A stretch of DNA of 64,000 nucleotides from Alkalinema pantanalense. Lineage in GTDB: Bacteria > Cyanobacteriota > Cyanobacteriia > Leptolyngbyales > Leptolyngbyaceae. A program made the position numbers and the translations under genes. The stretch spans positions 11,848-75,847 of the forward strand of contig NZ_JBLZFX010000019.1 of NCBI RefSeq assembly GCF_050753345.1, written 5' to 3'. How positions within the stretch are numbered: the first letter of the stretch is position 1; every line of letters starts with the position of its first letter. Positions 1 to 10,000 of the stretch are shown here, piece by piece. The notes below the pieces were generated by a model. It was given only the letters and a program-made list of their open reading frames with translations. It made no database searches and was not told where the DNA came from.

Positions 1-888
1 CCGGTCATTTCTGACATTCTCAATGAAATTGGGGTGCCCGATATGTCCTTCTTGGATGTCTTTTGCTGGATTGCTAGTGTCGCCTACACCGTAGTTTATA
101 AGCTGGCCAAAGGGGAAGCACCCTTCCCGGATAACGAGCACACCACCTTCTTGAAAAATGCTGCTAGCCTGCGGCAACTGCAACAGGGATTCACGACTTC
201 TCCTGCAAGGGCGATGGCCATGACGGCGGGGCCTGTGCGGAGTAATTCGCTCATGAGCTTCCCTGCGATTCCTAAATCGGTACAGACGGCGATCTTTATC
301 ATGGGCCATGCGATGGCAGGCTTCTTTGTCTTCAATGCCAACTTTGTGGATAGCTTTGAGGCCGCAGCAGAAACTGGAACCAATCCCTTTAGTACTTTCT
401 CTGGGGTGCTAGGGGTGTTGAGTGGCGGATCGGTGGGTTTCGCGAACTTCTTGGTACCTAAGTTTGCGATCGAGGAAACAGCGATCAGTGTGATGAGCTC
501 GGTCACGACAGGCATTCGGCTACTATGCAAAGGCATTTTTAGTGGCCCTGTCCAAGGTAAATTTGCAGCCTCGGAAGGGATCATGAACAATCTAGCGGCG
601 GCGGATGGTCGGGCAACCGGGGCCATTGTGGATACCATTTTGATTATTCCCGCGATTGCTTGTACGGGATGGCACTTCTATGAGTTGGCCCAAAAGTCCG
701 CTGACAGCGATCGTAGTGATGCCATTATTGAGGAAGTCAGTAATTGCACCTCCTTTATTTCCCGTGTTTCCTATACCGTAGCTGTGAACGATCCCGAACC
801 CCTGTCTAAGGCGATCGGTATTGGGATCATGGTCGGGGCAAATGTGGCTTATTCCGGGCTACAAACGGCTCAAGCGGCCATAGGGTAA
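1..888 (+). CDS. Unrecognised hydrophobic protein, C-terminal part (5' end outside window)
   Basis: The frame is open from the first base, so the gene probably begins upstream; a GTG at 34 and an ATG at 43 are possible internal starts only. About 295 residues are visible. Several hydrophobic or small-residue-rich stretches occur (SFLDVFCWIASVAYTVV near the start, AIFIMGHAMAGFFVF, GVLGVLSGGSVGFANFLV, IVDTILIIPAIACTGW and a Gly/Ala-rich end), suggesting a membrane-associated or secreted hydrophobic protein. I recognise no family, catalytic motif or metal site. It is followed by a strong hairpin terminator, so it ends its own transcription unit. Function is not assigned. Confidence 0.6.
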   Translation, partial: PVISDILNEIGVPDMSFLDVFCWIASVAYTVVYKLAKGEAPFPDNEHTTFLKNAASLRQLQQGFTTSPARAMAMTAGPVRSNSLMSFPAIPKSVQTAIFIMGHAMAGFFVFNANFVDSFEAAAETGTNPFSTFSGVLGVLSGGSVGFANFLVPKFAIEETAISVMSSVTTGIRLLCKGIFSGPVQGKFAASEGIMNNLAAADGRATGAIVDTILIIPAIACTGWHFYELAQKSADSDRSDAIIEEVSNCTSFISRVSYTVAVNDPEPLSKAIGIGIMVGANVAYSGLQTAQAAIG

Positions 889-950
889 GGGATGCCCAGT
901 TAATTGCTATTTAGCAAATAATTTCAATCCAAACAGACTGCCCCAACAAA

Positions 951-995
951 CCTAGGACAGAGTTACATTACTGTTACCTGTCCTAGGCTTTTTTC
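951..995 (+). terminator. Rho-independent terminator after the first gene
   Basis: A perfect 10-bp stem (CCTAGGACAG at 951-960 pairing with CTGTCCTAGG at 978-987) encloses a 17-nt loop and is followed directly by CTTTTTTC. It lies about 60 bp after the stop at 888. Confidence 0.85.
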
Positions 996-1041
996 TATTG
1001 GAGAAGTCTGGAATGATTGAACCAAGTGACTAAATATCTGC

Positions 1042-1150
1042 TTAGGGATTTGCAAAGAAATAATATCCCCTCTTCATTCCCCTACCCTCCTACCCTTTTA
1101 CTCTCCTACCCCTACCCAATTGGGATTTTATTTATGCGCTGTTCCCTTAG
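1042..1150. repeat. 109-bp dispersed repeat, copy 1 (MITE-like)
   Basis: These 109 bases recur, identical, at 42848-42956. The ends form imperfect inverted repeats: the left end begins TTAGGGATTTGC, and the complement of the right end begins CTAAGGGAACAGC. About 16 of 24 terminal positions match when the flanking base is included. The middle is a pyrimidine-rich run of CCTACC-type units. No open frame and no clear target duplication are seen. A small non-autonomous mobile element is the best reading, but that is inference. Confidence 0.7.
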
Positions 1151-1513
1151 GCCCATGTAAGCATTTTTTTCGGATGGCTAGTCAGGGTTTATAGCTCTGT
1201 TCAATGCAAAATTTTATTGCATTTTATTGCTTTTATCGACTAGCAAATTATTATTTGCAAACGAGAATGTTTGTAGTTTTCACTAGTTTTTGATCTAGAT
1301 TCCTCAAGGCAATGCCCCGATCGAACGGTCTATCAATTCCTGACACAGGGGCTGAATTAACAGACTCTGGGATGGTATTGTGACAGCATCTCAGGTTTTT
1401 CAAGGAATCGGTGGAGAACCGTCTGTATCCTGACTTCGTGGAGTCTCGGGATTCCACAGAACTCTATACAGAATTAACTCCTTGTGCGCCTCTATACTTA
1501 TCTTCCTCTGAAT
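1151..1513. other. Intergenic stretch, nothing recognised
   Basis: AT-rich DNA upstream of the AAA-like gene. A 68-codon minus-strand frame at 1251-1457 has no recognisable features. Promoter elements for the downstream gene presumably lie here, but none is clear. Confidence 0.4.
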
Positions 1514-2824
1514 ATGTCAGCCCCCTATCCCAGTGGGTCCCTCGCCTTGGATTCACCCTATTATCTGGAGCGCCCCACCCTTGAAGAACCCGCCTACACC
1601 GAAATCAAAAAGCCAGGTGCGCTGGTTCGCATCAAAGCCCCTCGGGAAATGGGCAAAACCTCTCTGTTGCTCAGATTGCTGGACTTTGCCCAACACCAGG
1701 ACTATCACACCGTCAGTTTGAATCTAGAACAGGTCGATGACGCGATTCTCAATGATTTAAATCGTTTTTTGCGCTGGTTGTGTGCCAATGTAACACGCCA
1801 ATTGGGTTTGGTGCCTTGCCTGGATGACTACTGGGATGAAGATATTGGGAGCAAAGTTAGCTGTACCCTATATTTTCGAGGCTATTTGTTAGAGCAAATT
1901 AAAAAGCCACTGGTACTTGCGATCGATGAAGTGAACTATCTGTTTGAGCATCCTCAAGTGGCTAAGGATGTGTTGCCGCTGTTCCGCTCCTGGTACGAAG
2001 AAGCCAAACGGCTCCCCATTTGGCAAAAACTGCGTCTTGTGGTAGCACACTCCACGGAAATTTACGTTCCCCTCCAACTGACCCAATCGCCTTTTAATGT
2101 GGGCTTGCCGCTCGAACTGGAGCCATTTAATTTGGCACAGGTCAAAGAGTTGGCGCAACGCTACCAACTAGACTGGACATCCCAACAGCCAGAAGCCCTG
2201 ATTTCTCTTCTGGGTGGCCATCCTGCCCTGGTACACTTGGCGATTTATCACCTGAGTTGTAGCAAGCTAACGTTTCAAGAGTTGATGGCAACCGCTGCCA
2301 CCTCTAGCGGCATTTATGCCCATCATTTGCAGCGTCACGCCGCTGTTCTGCAAGAACAACCGGATTTGGCCCAAGCGCTCATCTCTGTGATGTCCACCGC
2401 TACTCCTTCCAAACTCGATCCGATTCAAGCCTATAAATTGCACAGCCTAGGACTCATCAATCTAATCGGCGATCGGGCGACCCAGGGCTGTGAACTCTAT
2501 CGTCGCTATTTTGCACCGTCGACCCTATCGACCCCAGTCCCTAGTCCTCGCCGCAAGCGGGGGGTGATTCTGACTGCGCAGGGGTTGGACAAACTGCAAA
2601 CAGCGAAACGGGATATGGAGGAACGGGAAAATCGGGGGCAGCGGTTGACCCTAGAACAACTCAGTGAACGAACCGGGCTATCGGTCGATACTTTGATGAA
2701 GGTTCAATCTCGGGCAGGGAAGGTGGATAAGCAGACGTTGAAGATCTACTTCCAGTCCTTGGGCTTAAGCTTGTCCGCTGACGATTTTGAGTTTCCAATG
2801 TCCGAGGAGGTCAGTGGTCATTAA
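1514..2824 (+). CDS. AAA-like ATPase with C-terminal helix-turn-helix-type region
   Basis: A predicted P-loop ATPase of the cyanobacterial AAA-like (AAA_35) family. It starts with the typical lead-in of this family (GSLALDSPYYLERP). It then has a Walker A of the form PREMGKTSLL at about residue 45, and a Walker B LVLAIDEVNYLF near residue 136. The last ~70 residues contain RLTLEQLSERTGLSVDTLMK, resembling the helix-turn-helix seen in cyanobacterial AAA and vWA-MoxR-associated proteins. I chose ATG 1514 because it fits the family N-terminus; an in-frame GTG at 1484 would add ten residues. No Shine-Dalgarno decides it. The gene stands upstream of two lipoxygenases and of a kinase that ends in a related AAA-like domain, so a regulatory role in that locus is possible but unproven. 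Confidence 0.82.
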   Translation: MSAPYPSGSLALDSPYYLERPTLEEPAYTEIKKPGALVRIKAPREMGKTSLLLRLLDFAQHQDYHTVSLNLEQVDDAILNDLNRFLRWLCANVTRQLGLVPCLDDYWDEDIGSKVSCTLYFRGYLLEQIKKPLVLAIDEVNYLFEHPQVAKDVLPLFRSWYEEAKRLPIWQKLRLVVAHSTEIYVPLQLTQSPFNVGLPLELEPFNLAQVKELAQRYQLDWTSQQPEALISLLGGHPALVHLAIYHLSCSKLTFQELMATAATSSGIYAHHLQRHAAVLQEQPDLAQALISVMSTATPSKLDPIQAYKLHSLGLINLIGDRATQGCELYRRYFAPSTLSTPVPSPRRKRGVILTAQGLDKLQTAKRDMEERENRGQRLTLEQLSERTGLSVDTLMKVQSRAGKVDKQTLKIYFQSLGLSLSADDFEFPMSEEVSGH

Positions 2825-2870
2825 AACGTCGTAACCATCCTGTAGTGACTCAACTGTCTGGTTTTATCTG

Positions 2871-2943
2871 CGTACTTTAGGATTTCAATTAGAATCATGA
2901 TTGTAGTAATCATGATTCTAATTGTCAAAAATTTTAAAGTACG
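2871..2943. repeat. Large interrupted palindrome between AAA gene and first lipoxygenase
   Basis: A perfect 17-bp inverted repeat (arms 2886-2902 and 2908-2924, 5-nt spacer) is nested inside a second 9-bp inverted pair, CGTACTTTA at 2871-2879 and TAAAGTACG at 2935-2943. It is AT-rich and has no clean T-run, so it could be a bidirectional transcription barrier, an operator, or a small element relic. Confidence 0.75.
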
Positions 2944-3055
2944 TTGCTTTTGGAATGGGATGAACCATTTACAAAAGCTGCAGGAAAATCTAAAAAGACG
3001 TTGAGTATTTTCGCAGAATTATTAGAGAAACGATTAGTCTTTCAATTAATGGTTC

Positions 3056-4966
3056 GTGTTTGGGTCAACCTCATTTTCTAGATCAGCTGTGTTTCCAACT
3101 CTGCCTCAAAGCGATCGCAATCCCGCTGCCCGTCAGGCTCAACTTAACCGAGCGCGGGCCAAATATACCTTTGTCCATGCCTATCAGAGTGATGACTGTT
3201 CCCAGGGAGTGGGGTTGCTGGCTGATTTGCCCTACGACCAGCAATTTACCTTGCCTTACTTGGCCCAGGTTTTGACAGTAGATAGTACGCTCTTGGCAAA
3301 CCAAGCCGCGATCGACTTGGAATTTCTGACGGGGGCGTCGCAGGGCAGCGTGACGATCAACGATTGGTTCAGCTTAGCGAAATCGCTGACCGATCGCGCC
3401 TTTTTCCTAGCGCAACCTACAAAGGCAGCTCGACGCATTGCCGATAGTTTTCCACTGAACTTGGAGAAATACAACGCCCTCTTTGCGTTGATTGGCCAAC
3501 CCGAAATTGTCAGTGTTTACCGTCAATCCCAGAGCCAACGAGATCGGGCCTTTGCTTGGCAGCGATTGGCCGGAGCCAACCCCATGGTATTGCGGGGAAT
3601 CACAACCCTGTCTGCTCCCGATCGAACTTGGATAACAGGCTGTAACGGTGAAGAAATCCTGGCTCCCCTGCCGCCGGGAGTCATGCCCGCCAATTTCCCC
3701 GTGGACAATGCCCTGTACCAACGGGTCATGGGAACCCAAGACTCCTTAGAAAAAGCTGCCGCCGAACATCGCCTCTACCTCGCGGACTATCGCCTGCTGA
3801 TGAATTTGCCCCAGGGAACATGGCGGAAGAACGGGTTGCCGCAAGATCGCTATCTCTATGCCCCCTTGGCGCTGTTTGCTTGGCAACCGGGGGACGATCG
3901 CACCTTGGGAGCATTCAAACCCGTGGCCATTCAGTGCCAGCAATGGCCCGTGGATGCCTCCAATCCTATCTTTACTCCCTTGGATGGCTACCGCTGGCAA
4001 ATGGCGCAAACGGTGGTGCAATGCGCCGATGGAGTCTTGCAGGAAATGGTGCATCACTTGGGCTATACCCATATGGTGATTGAAGCGGCGATCGTGGCCG
4101 CTTACCGTAACCTAGCTCCCTCCCATCCGATCTATGTCCTCCTCGATCCCCATTTCCAATTCACCCTCGCCCTGAACGACTACGCCACCAAACACTTGAT
4201 TGCGCCGGGGGGCCAAGTCGATGCCCTATTTGGTACCACGCTCGAGGGATCATTAACGGCCTTGGTGCGGGGACTGCGGGAATATAACTTTAGTCGGGCT
4301 GCTCCTCCGAAAGAGCTGGCCGATCGCAGAGTCGATAATGTTCTGGGACTCCCGGACTACCCCTACCGTGACGATGCCCTGCGGGTCTGGCAGCCACTGC
4401 AACAATTTGTCCAGCGTTATGTAGCACTGTATTACGGCAGTGATGAGGATGTGCAGCAGGATTGGGAATTGCAGCACTTTTTGCAAGCCTTTGGCGATCC
4501 CCAACAGGGTAATATTTCCGGTGTGCCCACGCCATTGACCACCCGTGAGCAATTGGTAGAGGCGGTGGCAACGCTGATTTTCACGGCAACGGCTCAGCAT
4601 TCGGCCTTGAACTATGCGCAGTTCCCGTTTATGGGCTATGTGCCTAATTTGACAGGTGCCCTCTATGCGCCTGCCCCCACCCAGGACACCCCACAGGCAC
4701 AAAGCAGCTGGCTAGCCATGCTGCCGCCGACCTCCCAAGCATTACAGCAATTCGTCATCCTCTATCAACTTTCCAATGTGCGGTTTTCTGTCCTGGGACA
4801 GTATGAGCCCTTTTATTTTGAGGATCGGCGGGTGGATGGGTTGGTGCAAAAGTTGCGTCAGGAGTTAGCCCTTGCAGAAACGGCGATGCAAAACGTCGAT
4901 CAATATCGATTTTTGTCCTATCCCTACCTGCAGCCTTCGACGATCGGGAATAGTATTTTTATTTAA
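3056..4966 (+). CDS. Lipoxygenase (catalytic domain only), first of a tandem pair
   Basis: Predicted non-haem iron lipoxygenase that would add O2 to polyunsaturated fatty acids to give hydroperoxides (oxylipin pathway). The 636-residue protein corresponds to the catalytic domain without an N-terminal PLAT domain. All five iron ligands of the family can be placed: H334 and H339 in HLGYTH, H515 and N519 in HSALN, and the carboxyl-terminal isoleucine I636 in GNSIFI. The segment SHPIYVLLDPHFQFTLALN matches the conserved stretch after the first histidine pair. It starts at GTG 3056, the only plausible start before the conserved body. The second lipoxygenase lies 110 bp downstream on the same strand. 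The two proteins are clearly related but diverged, so this is an old duplication. Regiospecificity cannot be read from the sequence. Confidence 0.93.
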   Translation: MFGSTSFSRSAVFPTLPQSDRNPAARQAQLNRARAKYTFVHAYQSDDCSQGVGLLADLPYDQQFTLPYLAQVLTVDSTLLANQAAIDLEFLTGASQGSVTINDWFSLAKSLTDRAFFLAQPTKAARRIADSFPLNLEKYNALFALIGQPEIVSVYRQSQSQRDRAFAWQRLAGANPMVLRGITTLSAPDRTWITGCNGEEILAPLPPGVMPANFPVDNALYQRVMGTQDSLEKAAAEHRLYLADYRLLMNLPQGTWRKNGLPQDRYLYAPLALFAWQPGDDRTLGAFKPVAIQCQQWPVDASNPIFTPLDGYRWQMAQTVVQCADGVLQEMVHHLGYTHMVIEAAIVAAYRNLAPSHPIYVLLDPHFQFTLALNDYATKHLIAPGGQVDALFGTTLEGSLTALVRGLREYNFSRAAPPKELADRRVDNVLGLPDYPYRDDALRVWQPLQQFVQRYVALYYGSDEDVQQDWELQHFLQAFGDPQQGNISGVPTPLTTREQLVEAVATLIFTATAQHSALNYAQFPFMGYVPNLTGALYAPAPTQDTPQAQSSWLAMLPPTSQALQQFVILYQLSNVRFSVLGQYEPFYFEDRRVDGLVQKLRQELALAETAMQNVDQYRFLSYPYLQPSTIGNSIFI

Positions 4967-5076
4967 AAATGGATTCATTTAATGCTGTATTTCTAGTCTT
5001 GATTTTGTTGAGGATTCCGTTTTAGCAACTGGCTTAATTTTCCAATCTTGGCTGTATTTATTTATCAAACACCGCT

Positions 5077-6876
5077 ATGTTGTTTTCCCTCGATCCCTTA
5101 ATGCCCTCCTTGCCCCAGGATGATCCCTGCCCCGATGGGCGAGCGGCCTGCCTTGCGGCGAGTCGTGCCATCTATCAATTTGATACCAGCTACGCCGATG
5201 TGGGTTTTGTACAACAGGTGCCGATTTGGGATCAGTTTTCTCCGGACTATCTGGCTACCTTTGCTAAGCTCCAGGGGATCGTTTACGCCAACCAAGCGGT
5301 TGCCACAGTCCAGCAATGCCAGTGGGCACCGGAGGGGGGATTCCGGTTTGCGGTGAACCAAATGCGATCGCGGCTGCAAGATCGGGAATTGCAATCCCTG
5401 TATGGGCCCAGCCGAGATCCTCGCGTTCCCACCTTTGACGAACGCGCGCCCCTGTCCATTACCGACTATGAACAACTGTTCCAACTGATTGCGCCACCAC
5501 CCAATCGCTACCGTTGGCAGGAGGATTGGGCCTTTGCTTGGCAACGCATTGCGGGAACTGCACCAATTTTGATTCGATCGGTCCAGGAGGCGCTGCCGGA
5601 GAATTTGCCAGTGACGGAAGCCCACATGCAGCGGGCCACGGGTGGGCGCGATAGTCTAGCCGCCGCCTTGGCCGAGGGACGGTTGTTTATTGTCGATTTT
5701 TCGATTTTGCAGGGGATTGCAGCGGGGATTACCGATCACTATCGCAAGTATCTCTATGCCCCGATCGTACTGCTCCGGTGGGATCCCCAGGCAACCTGTC
5801 CCCCCGGTGGCCCGCCCGGTCGGCTGCTGCCCGTTGCCATCCAATGCGGTCAAGTTCCCAATCCCCAAACGCCGATTTTGACCCCTGCCGATGGGGTGGC
5901 TTGGGAGATGGCCAAGGTCGTTGTGCAAAGCGCAGACAGTAACTATCACGGGGTGGTTGAACATTTGGGGCGCTGCCATATGATGGCGGCTTGGATTGCC
6001 CTCTATACCTTCCGTCATCTAGCTCCCAGCCATCCGCTGCGGGTATTGCTGACGCCCCATTTCCAGTTCACGTTGGCGGTGAATGTGCCCACCCGATCGC
6101 TCCTGTCCCCCGGTGGCCGCACGCCCCGTCTCCAGGCTGTGAGTTTGGAGAGTGCGATTCAACTGGTGAAGCGGGGATTCGCAGAGTTTGATTGGAATGC
6201 GTTAACCCCGCCTACGGACTTTAGCCGCCGGGGCGTTCTCGATCGCGATGTGCTACCCGTTTATCCCTACCGGGATGATGCCCTGCCACAGTGGGAGGCG
6301 ATTCGGGCCTTTGTGGGAGATTATGTGGCCCTCTATTACAGTAGCGATCGGGATGTGACGGAGGACTTTGAACTTCAGGATTGGTTCCGCCACATGGGCA
6401 GCGGCGAAGGGGCCCAAATCAAGGGCATGGGACGGGATGGGCAGGTGGCAACCCGTGAGGACTTAGCCGATCTTGTGGCGCAAATTATCTTCCGGGTGAC
6501 GGTGTTCCATGCGCTGATTAACTACACGGTGTTTCCCGCGATGGCCTTTGTGCCCAACATGCCCACAGCAATTTATGGGCCAGCTCCTACCTCAAGTGAG
6601 GGGTATCAACCGGATGATCTGCTCCCACTTTTGCCGCCGATGGCCATTGCCTTGGACACCCTTAGCGATGTCTATGTGGTGGGTCACTTACGCTGCAATC
6701 AGCTAGGGCAATACGCGCCCTGCCATTTTGTCGATCGGCGGGTGCGTCCGTTGGTAGTGCGGTTACAAAATCGTCTGGCGCAAATTGAACAGGAGATTCA
6801 GTCATCCAATCAGTATCGTCTGGCTCCGTTTGAAATCCTATTGCCATCTAACATTCCCCAGAGCATTCACATTTAG
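5077..6876 (+). CDS. Lipoxygenase (catalytic domain only), second of a tandem pair
   Basis: Second predicted iron lipoxygenase, 599 residues. The iron ligands are H296 and H301 in HLGRCH, H478 and N482 in HALIN, and the terminal isoleucine I599 in PQSIHI. SHPLRVLLTPHFQFTLAVN follows the first histidine pair, as in its neighbour. It differs from the first copy by a shorter N-terminus, a Gly/Pro-rich insert (CPPGGPPGR) and many substitutions around the presumed substrate channel, so the two enzymes may use different substrates or positions. It starts at ATG 5077. The large kinase-ATPase gene begins 146 bp downstream on the same strand. Confidence 0.93.
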   Translation: MLFSLDPLMPSLPQDDPCPDGRAACLAASRAIYQFDTSYADVGFVQQVPIWDQFSPDYLATFAKLQGIVYANQAVATVQQCQWAPEGGFRFAVNQMRSRLQDRELQSLYGPSRDPRVPTFDERAPLSITDYEQLFQLIAPPPNRYRWQEDWAFAWQRIAGTAPILIRSVQEALPENLPVTEAHMQRATGGRDSLAAALAEGRLFIVDFSILQGIAAGITDHYRKYLYAPIVLLRWDPQATCPPGGPPGRLLPVAIQCGQVPNPQTPILTPADGVAWEMAKVVVQSADSNYHGVVEHLGRCHMMAAWIALYTFRHLAPSHPLRVLLTPHFQFTLAVNVPTRSLLSPGGRTPRLQAVSLESAIQLVKRGFAEFDWNALTPPTDFSRRGVLDRDVLPVYPYRDDALPQWEAIRAFVGDYVALYYSSDRDVTEDFELQDWFRHMGSGEGAQIKGMGRDGQVATREDLADLVAQIIFRVTVFHALINYTVFPAMAFVPNMPTAIYGPAPTSSEGYQPDDLLPLLPPMAIALDTLSDVYVVGHLRCNQLGQYAPCHFVDRRVRPLVVRLQNRLAQIEQEIQSSNQYRLAPFEILLPSNIPQSIHI

Positions 6877-7022
6877 ATTGATTTTTAGGTGGCTTACGTC
6901 TGATTTTAGATAACTTTAGTGTTTTTAGAATGCTTAAATTTGGCTTTAAATAATTCATCCCACTGTTTTAGGAATCGGGTTTCATTTGTTGGATTAGATA
7001 TTTTATTTTTTGCGATTTTTCC

Positions 7023-10000
7023 ATGGAAATTCCGGGTTACAGCGACCTACAATTTCGGTGTGAGGGCAGTCATTGTACGATTTATTCTGCCTATCGGGCA
7101 GATGGATTGCCAGTGATTTTGAAATATCTTCGCAATCCCTACCCCAGTCCCACAGAGGTCGCGCGTTTTCGTCGGGAATACGAGATTACCCGCCAGTTCC
7201 AGGAATCGGGCATTATTCGCTGTCTAGATCTCATCGATCGGGGCAATCAGTTTGTCATGGTTTTAGAGGATTTTGGTGGCTTGGATTTAGATCATTTTTT
7301 AACGATCGCGTCACCCTTCTCGATCGACCAGTGCCTAGACTTGATGCTACGGCTCGCCCGCAGCCTAGGGGAAGTCCACCGGGCCTTAATCATTCACAAA
7401 GACATTAATCCTTCTAACATTGTTTGGAATCCCCAAACCAATACGTTAAAGCTGATTGACTTTGGCATCGCTAGTCAGCTATCGCGGGAAACGCCCAGCT
7501 TAACTGATATTCGGGTTTTAGAAGGCACCTTGGCCTATATTTCTCCAGAACAAACGGGGCGGATGAATCGATCGGTGGATTTTCGATCGGACTTCTATGC
7601 TTTGGGGGTCACCTTTTATCGCATCCTCACGGGCCAACTGCCCTTTCCGGTCGCCAATCCGCTGGAAATGATTCATGCCCAGATTGCCCGATCGCCCATC
7701 CCTCCCCAAGAGGTGCGATCGGAGATTCCCCAGGTTGTTGCCCAGATTGTCCTGAAGTTGATGGCTAAAAATGCCGATGATCGCTACCAAAGCACCTACG
7801 GCTTAGTTCAGGATTTGCAGCGCTGCTACCAGGATTGGCAAAGCCAAGGCCAGGTGCCCCCCTTCGACCTGGGCCAAGCGGATGTTCCCGATCGGCTCAT
7901 TCTCTCCCAAACCCTCTATGGCCGCGAAGCCGATCTTCAGCAATTGATGGCTGCCTTTGAGCGCTGTCGCCAAGGATCGGTCGAACTGGTGATCGTGGCG
8001 GGTTACTCCGGGATTGGCAAAACCTCCCTGGTGAATGAAATGCACCGCCCTGTGACCGCCGCTCAGGGTGAATTTATCAAAGGGAAGTATGACCAATTTA
8101 ATCGCAGCAAACCCTATGGCCCCCTGGCAGAAGCCCTGACCCAATTTGTGCAGCGATTGCTTACCCGCAGCGATCGTGAGTTGGCCCATTATCAAGAGGC
8201 ATTGTTGGCGGCAGTGGGATCCAATGCGCGGCTGTTAATGGATTTGATTCCGGAGTTTGAACAAATTTTAGGGACTCCGCCCGCCCACCCAGAGGTTACT
8301 GAAACTGATGCAGAAACCCGCTTCATCATGTTGTTTCGTTACCTCCTACGCACCTTAGCCACCGCAGACCATCCGATCGTTCTGTTTATTGATGATTTGC
8401 AATGGGCTGATCTAGCCTTCGTCCGGTTATTACAGCGGCTTGTGACCGATCTTGAAGCAGGCTATTTGTTATTGGTGGGAGCCTACCGCGACCACGAAGT
8501 GAATGCGGCCCATCCATTAATGCTGTCTTTAGAAGAGATTCGTCAGAGTGGCAAAGTCTTTACGCACTTAAGCCTCACGCCCTTGAGCCAAGCCCACACC
8601 CGCCAACTGATTCAAGAAACCCTTCGCTTGCCTGATACCGTTACCCATCCTTTAGCCGATCTGTGCTTTCAGCGGACTCAAGGCAATCCCTTTTTTCTCA
8701 ATCAATTACTGGAAACCCTCTATACCCGTGGTCTGTTGACGGTGGATCTTGACCAAGGTCGCTGGGTTTGGGATTTACAGGAAATTCAAGCCCAAGGTAT
8801 GACGGAGGATGTCATCTCCTTTTTGATCGACAAAATGGGAGATCTGCCAAGGACAACGGTACAGATGTTGCAACAAGCGTCGGTGGTAGGCAGTCGGTTT
8901 GATCTGGCTAGCCTGACGATCTTGCTGGCCTTGGCTCCGGCCCAAGTGGTTAGCAATCTCCAACCTGCCTTGCACCAAGGGTTGATTGTGCGAGTGAATG
9001 ATAGCCTTGAGCTGGAAACGGTCTATGACTTCGACTCCGATCCGGATTACAATCCCCGTTATCGATTTCTACACGATCGGGTGCAGCAGGCGGCCTATTC
9101 CCTCTTAAGTGCGGCGGAACGGGTAGAGGCGCACTACCATCTGGGACGGCAATTCCTCGCCCAGACTGCCCTCGTCCAGCCTCAGTCCCAGACGGATGCC
9201 CATCTGTTTGCTACGGTCAATCACCTGAATCAGGCCCAGGATCGGTTATCGCAAACCGATCGACTCACTTTAACCCGCCTCAACTTACAAGCGGGAATTA
9301 AAGCTAAACAGGCTGCAGCCTTTCAAGCCGCCTTGGAATTTTTGCTTACGGGGGTTCAGTTACTGTCGGCGGATGCTTGGCAACAGGATTACCCACTGGC
9401 CCATGCACTCTACACCGAGGCATCCATGGCCGCCTTCCTGGCCAACGAGTTAGCCACGATGGCGCAACTCAACCAACAGATTCTGCACCATGCCCGTCAG
9501 CCCTTGGATGCACTCCCCGTTCATGAGGTGACGGTGGGAGCATTGATTGCGCAGAACCAGTTAAATGACTCGATCGACTACACCCTCCAGGTACTCAAGG
9601 ACGCTTGGGGCCAGCAACTCCCCAGCCATCCCACTTCGTTACAAGTACTAGGGCAATTTCTGCGAATCCAGTGGACTTTGCGGGGAAAAACCGCTGAGCA
9701 ATTACAGGCACTGCCAGAGATGACCGATGCCGCCACGTTAGCGGTGATGCAATTGCAGCGAAATATTGTGTCACCGACTTACTATGCACGGCCTAATTTA
9801 CTTCCGCTGATTACCTTCAGTTTTATTCGCGCCACCTTAACCCACGGGATTGCCCCGGAATCCGCCTATGCCTTTGCGCTAATGGGGGTCATCCACTGTA
9901 CTTTGGGGAATGAACCTGAGGGCTATGCCATGGGCCAAATCGCGCTCAAACTGCGATCGCGCATTGCCAATCCCCTCCTGCGGAACCGAACGACTCATAT

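Noticed and set aside
1251..1457. A 68-codon minus-strand frame in the first intergenic region
   Set aside because: It shows no family features, has no ribosome site, and lies over the likely promoter of the AAA-like gene.
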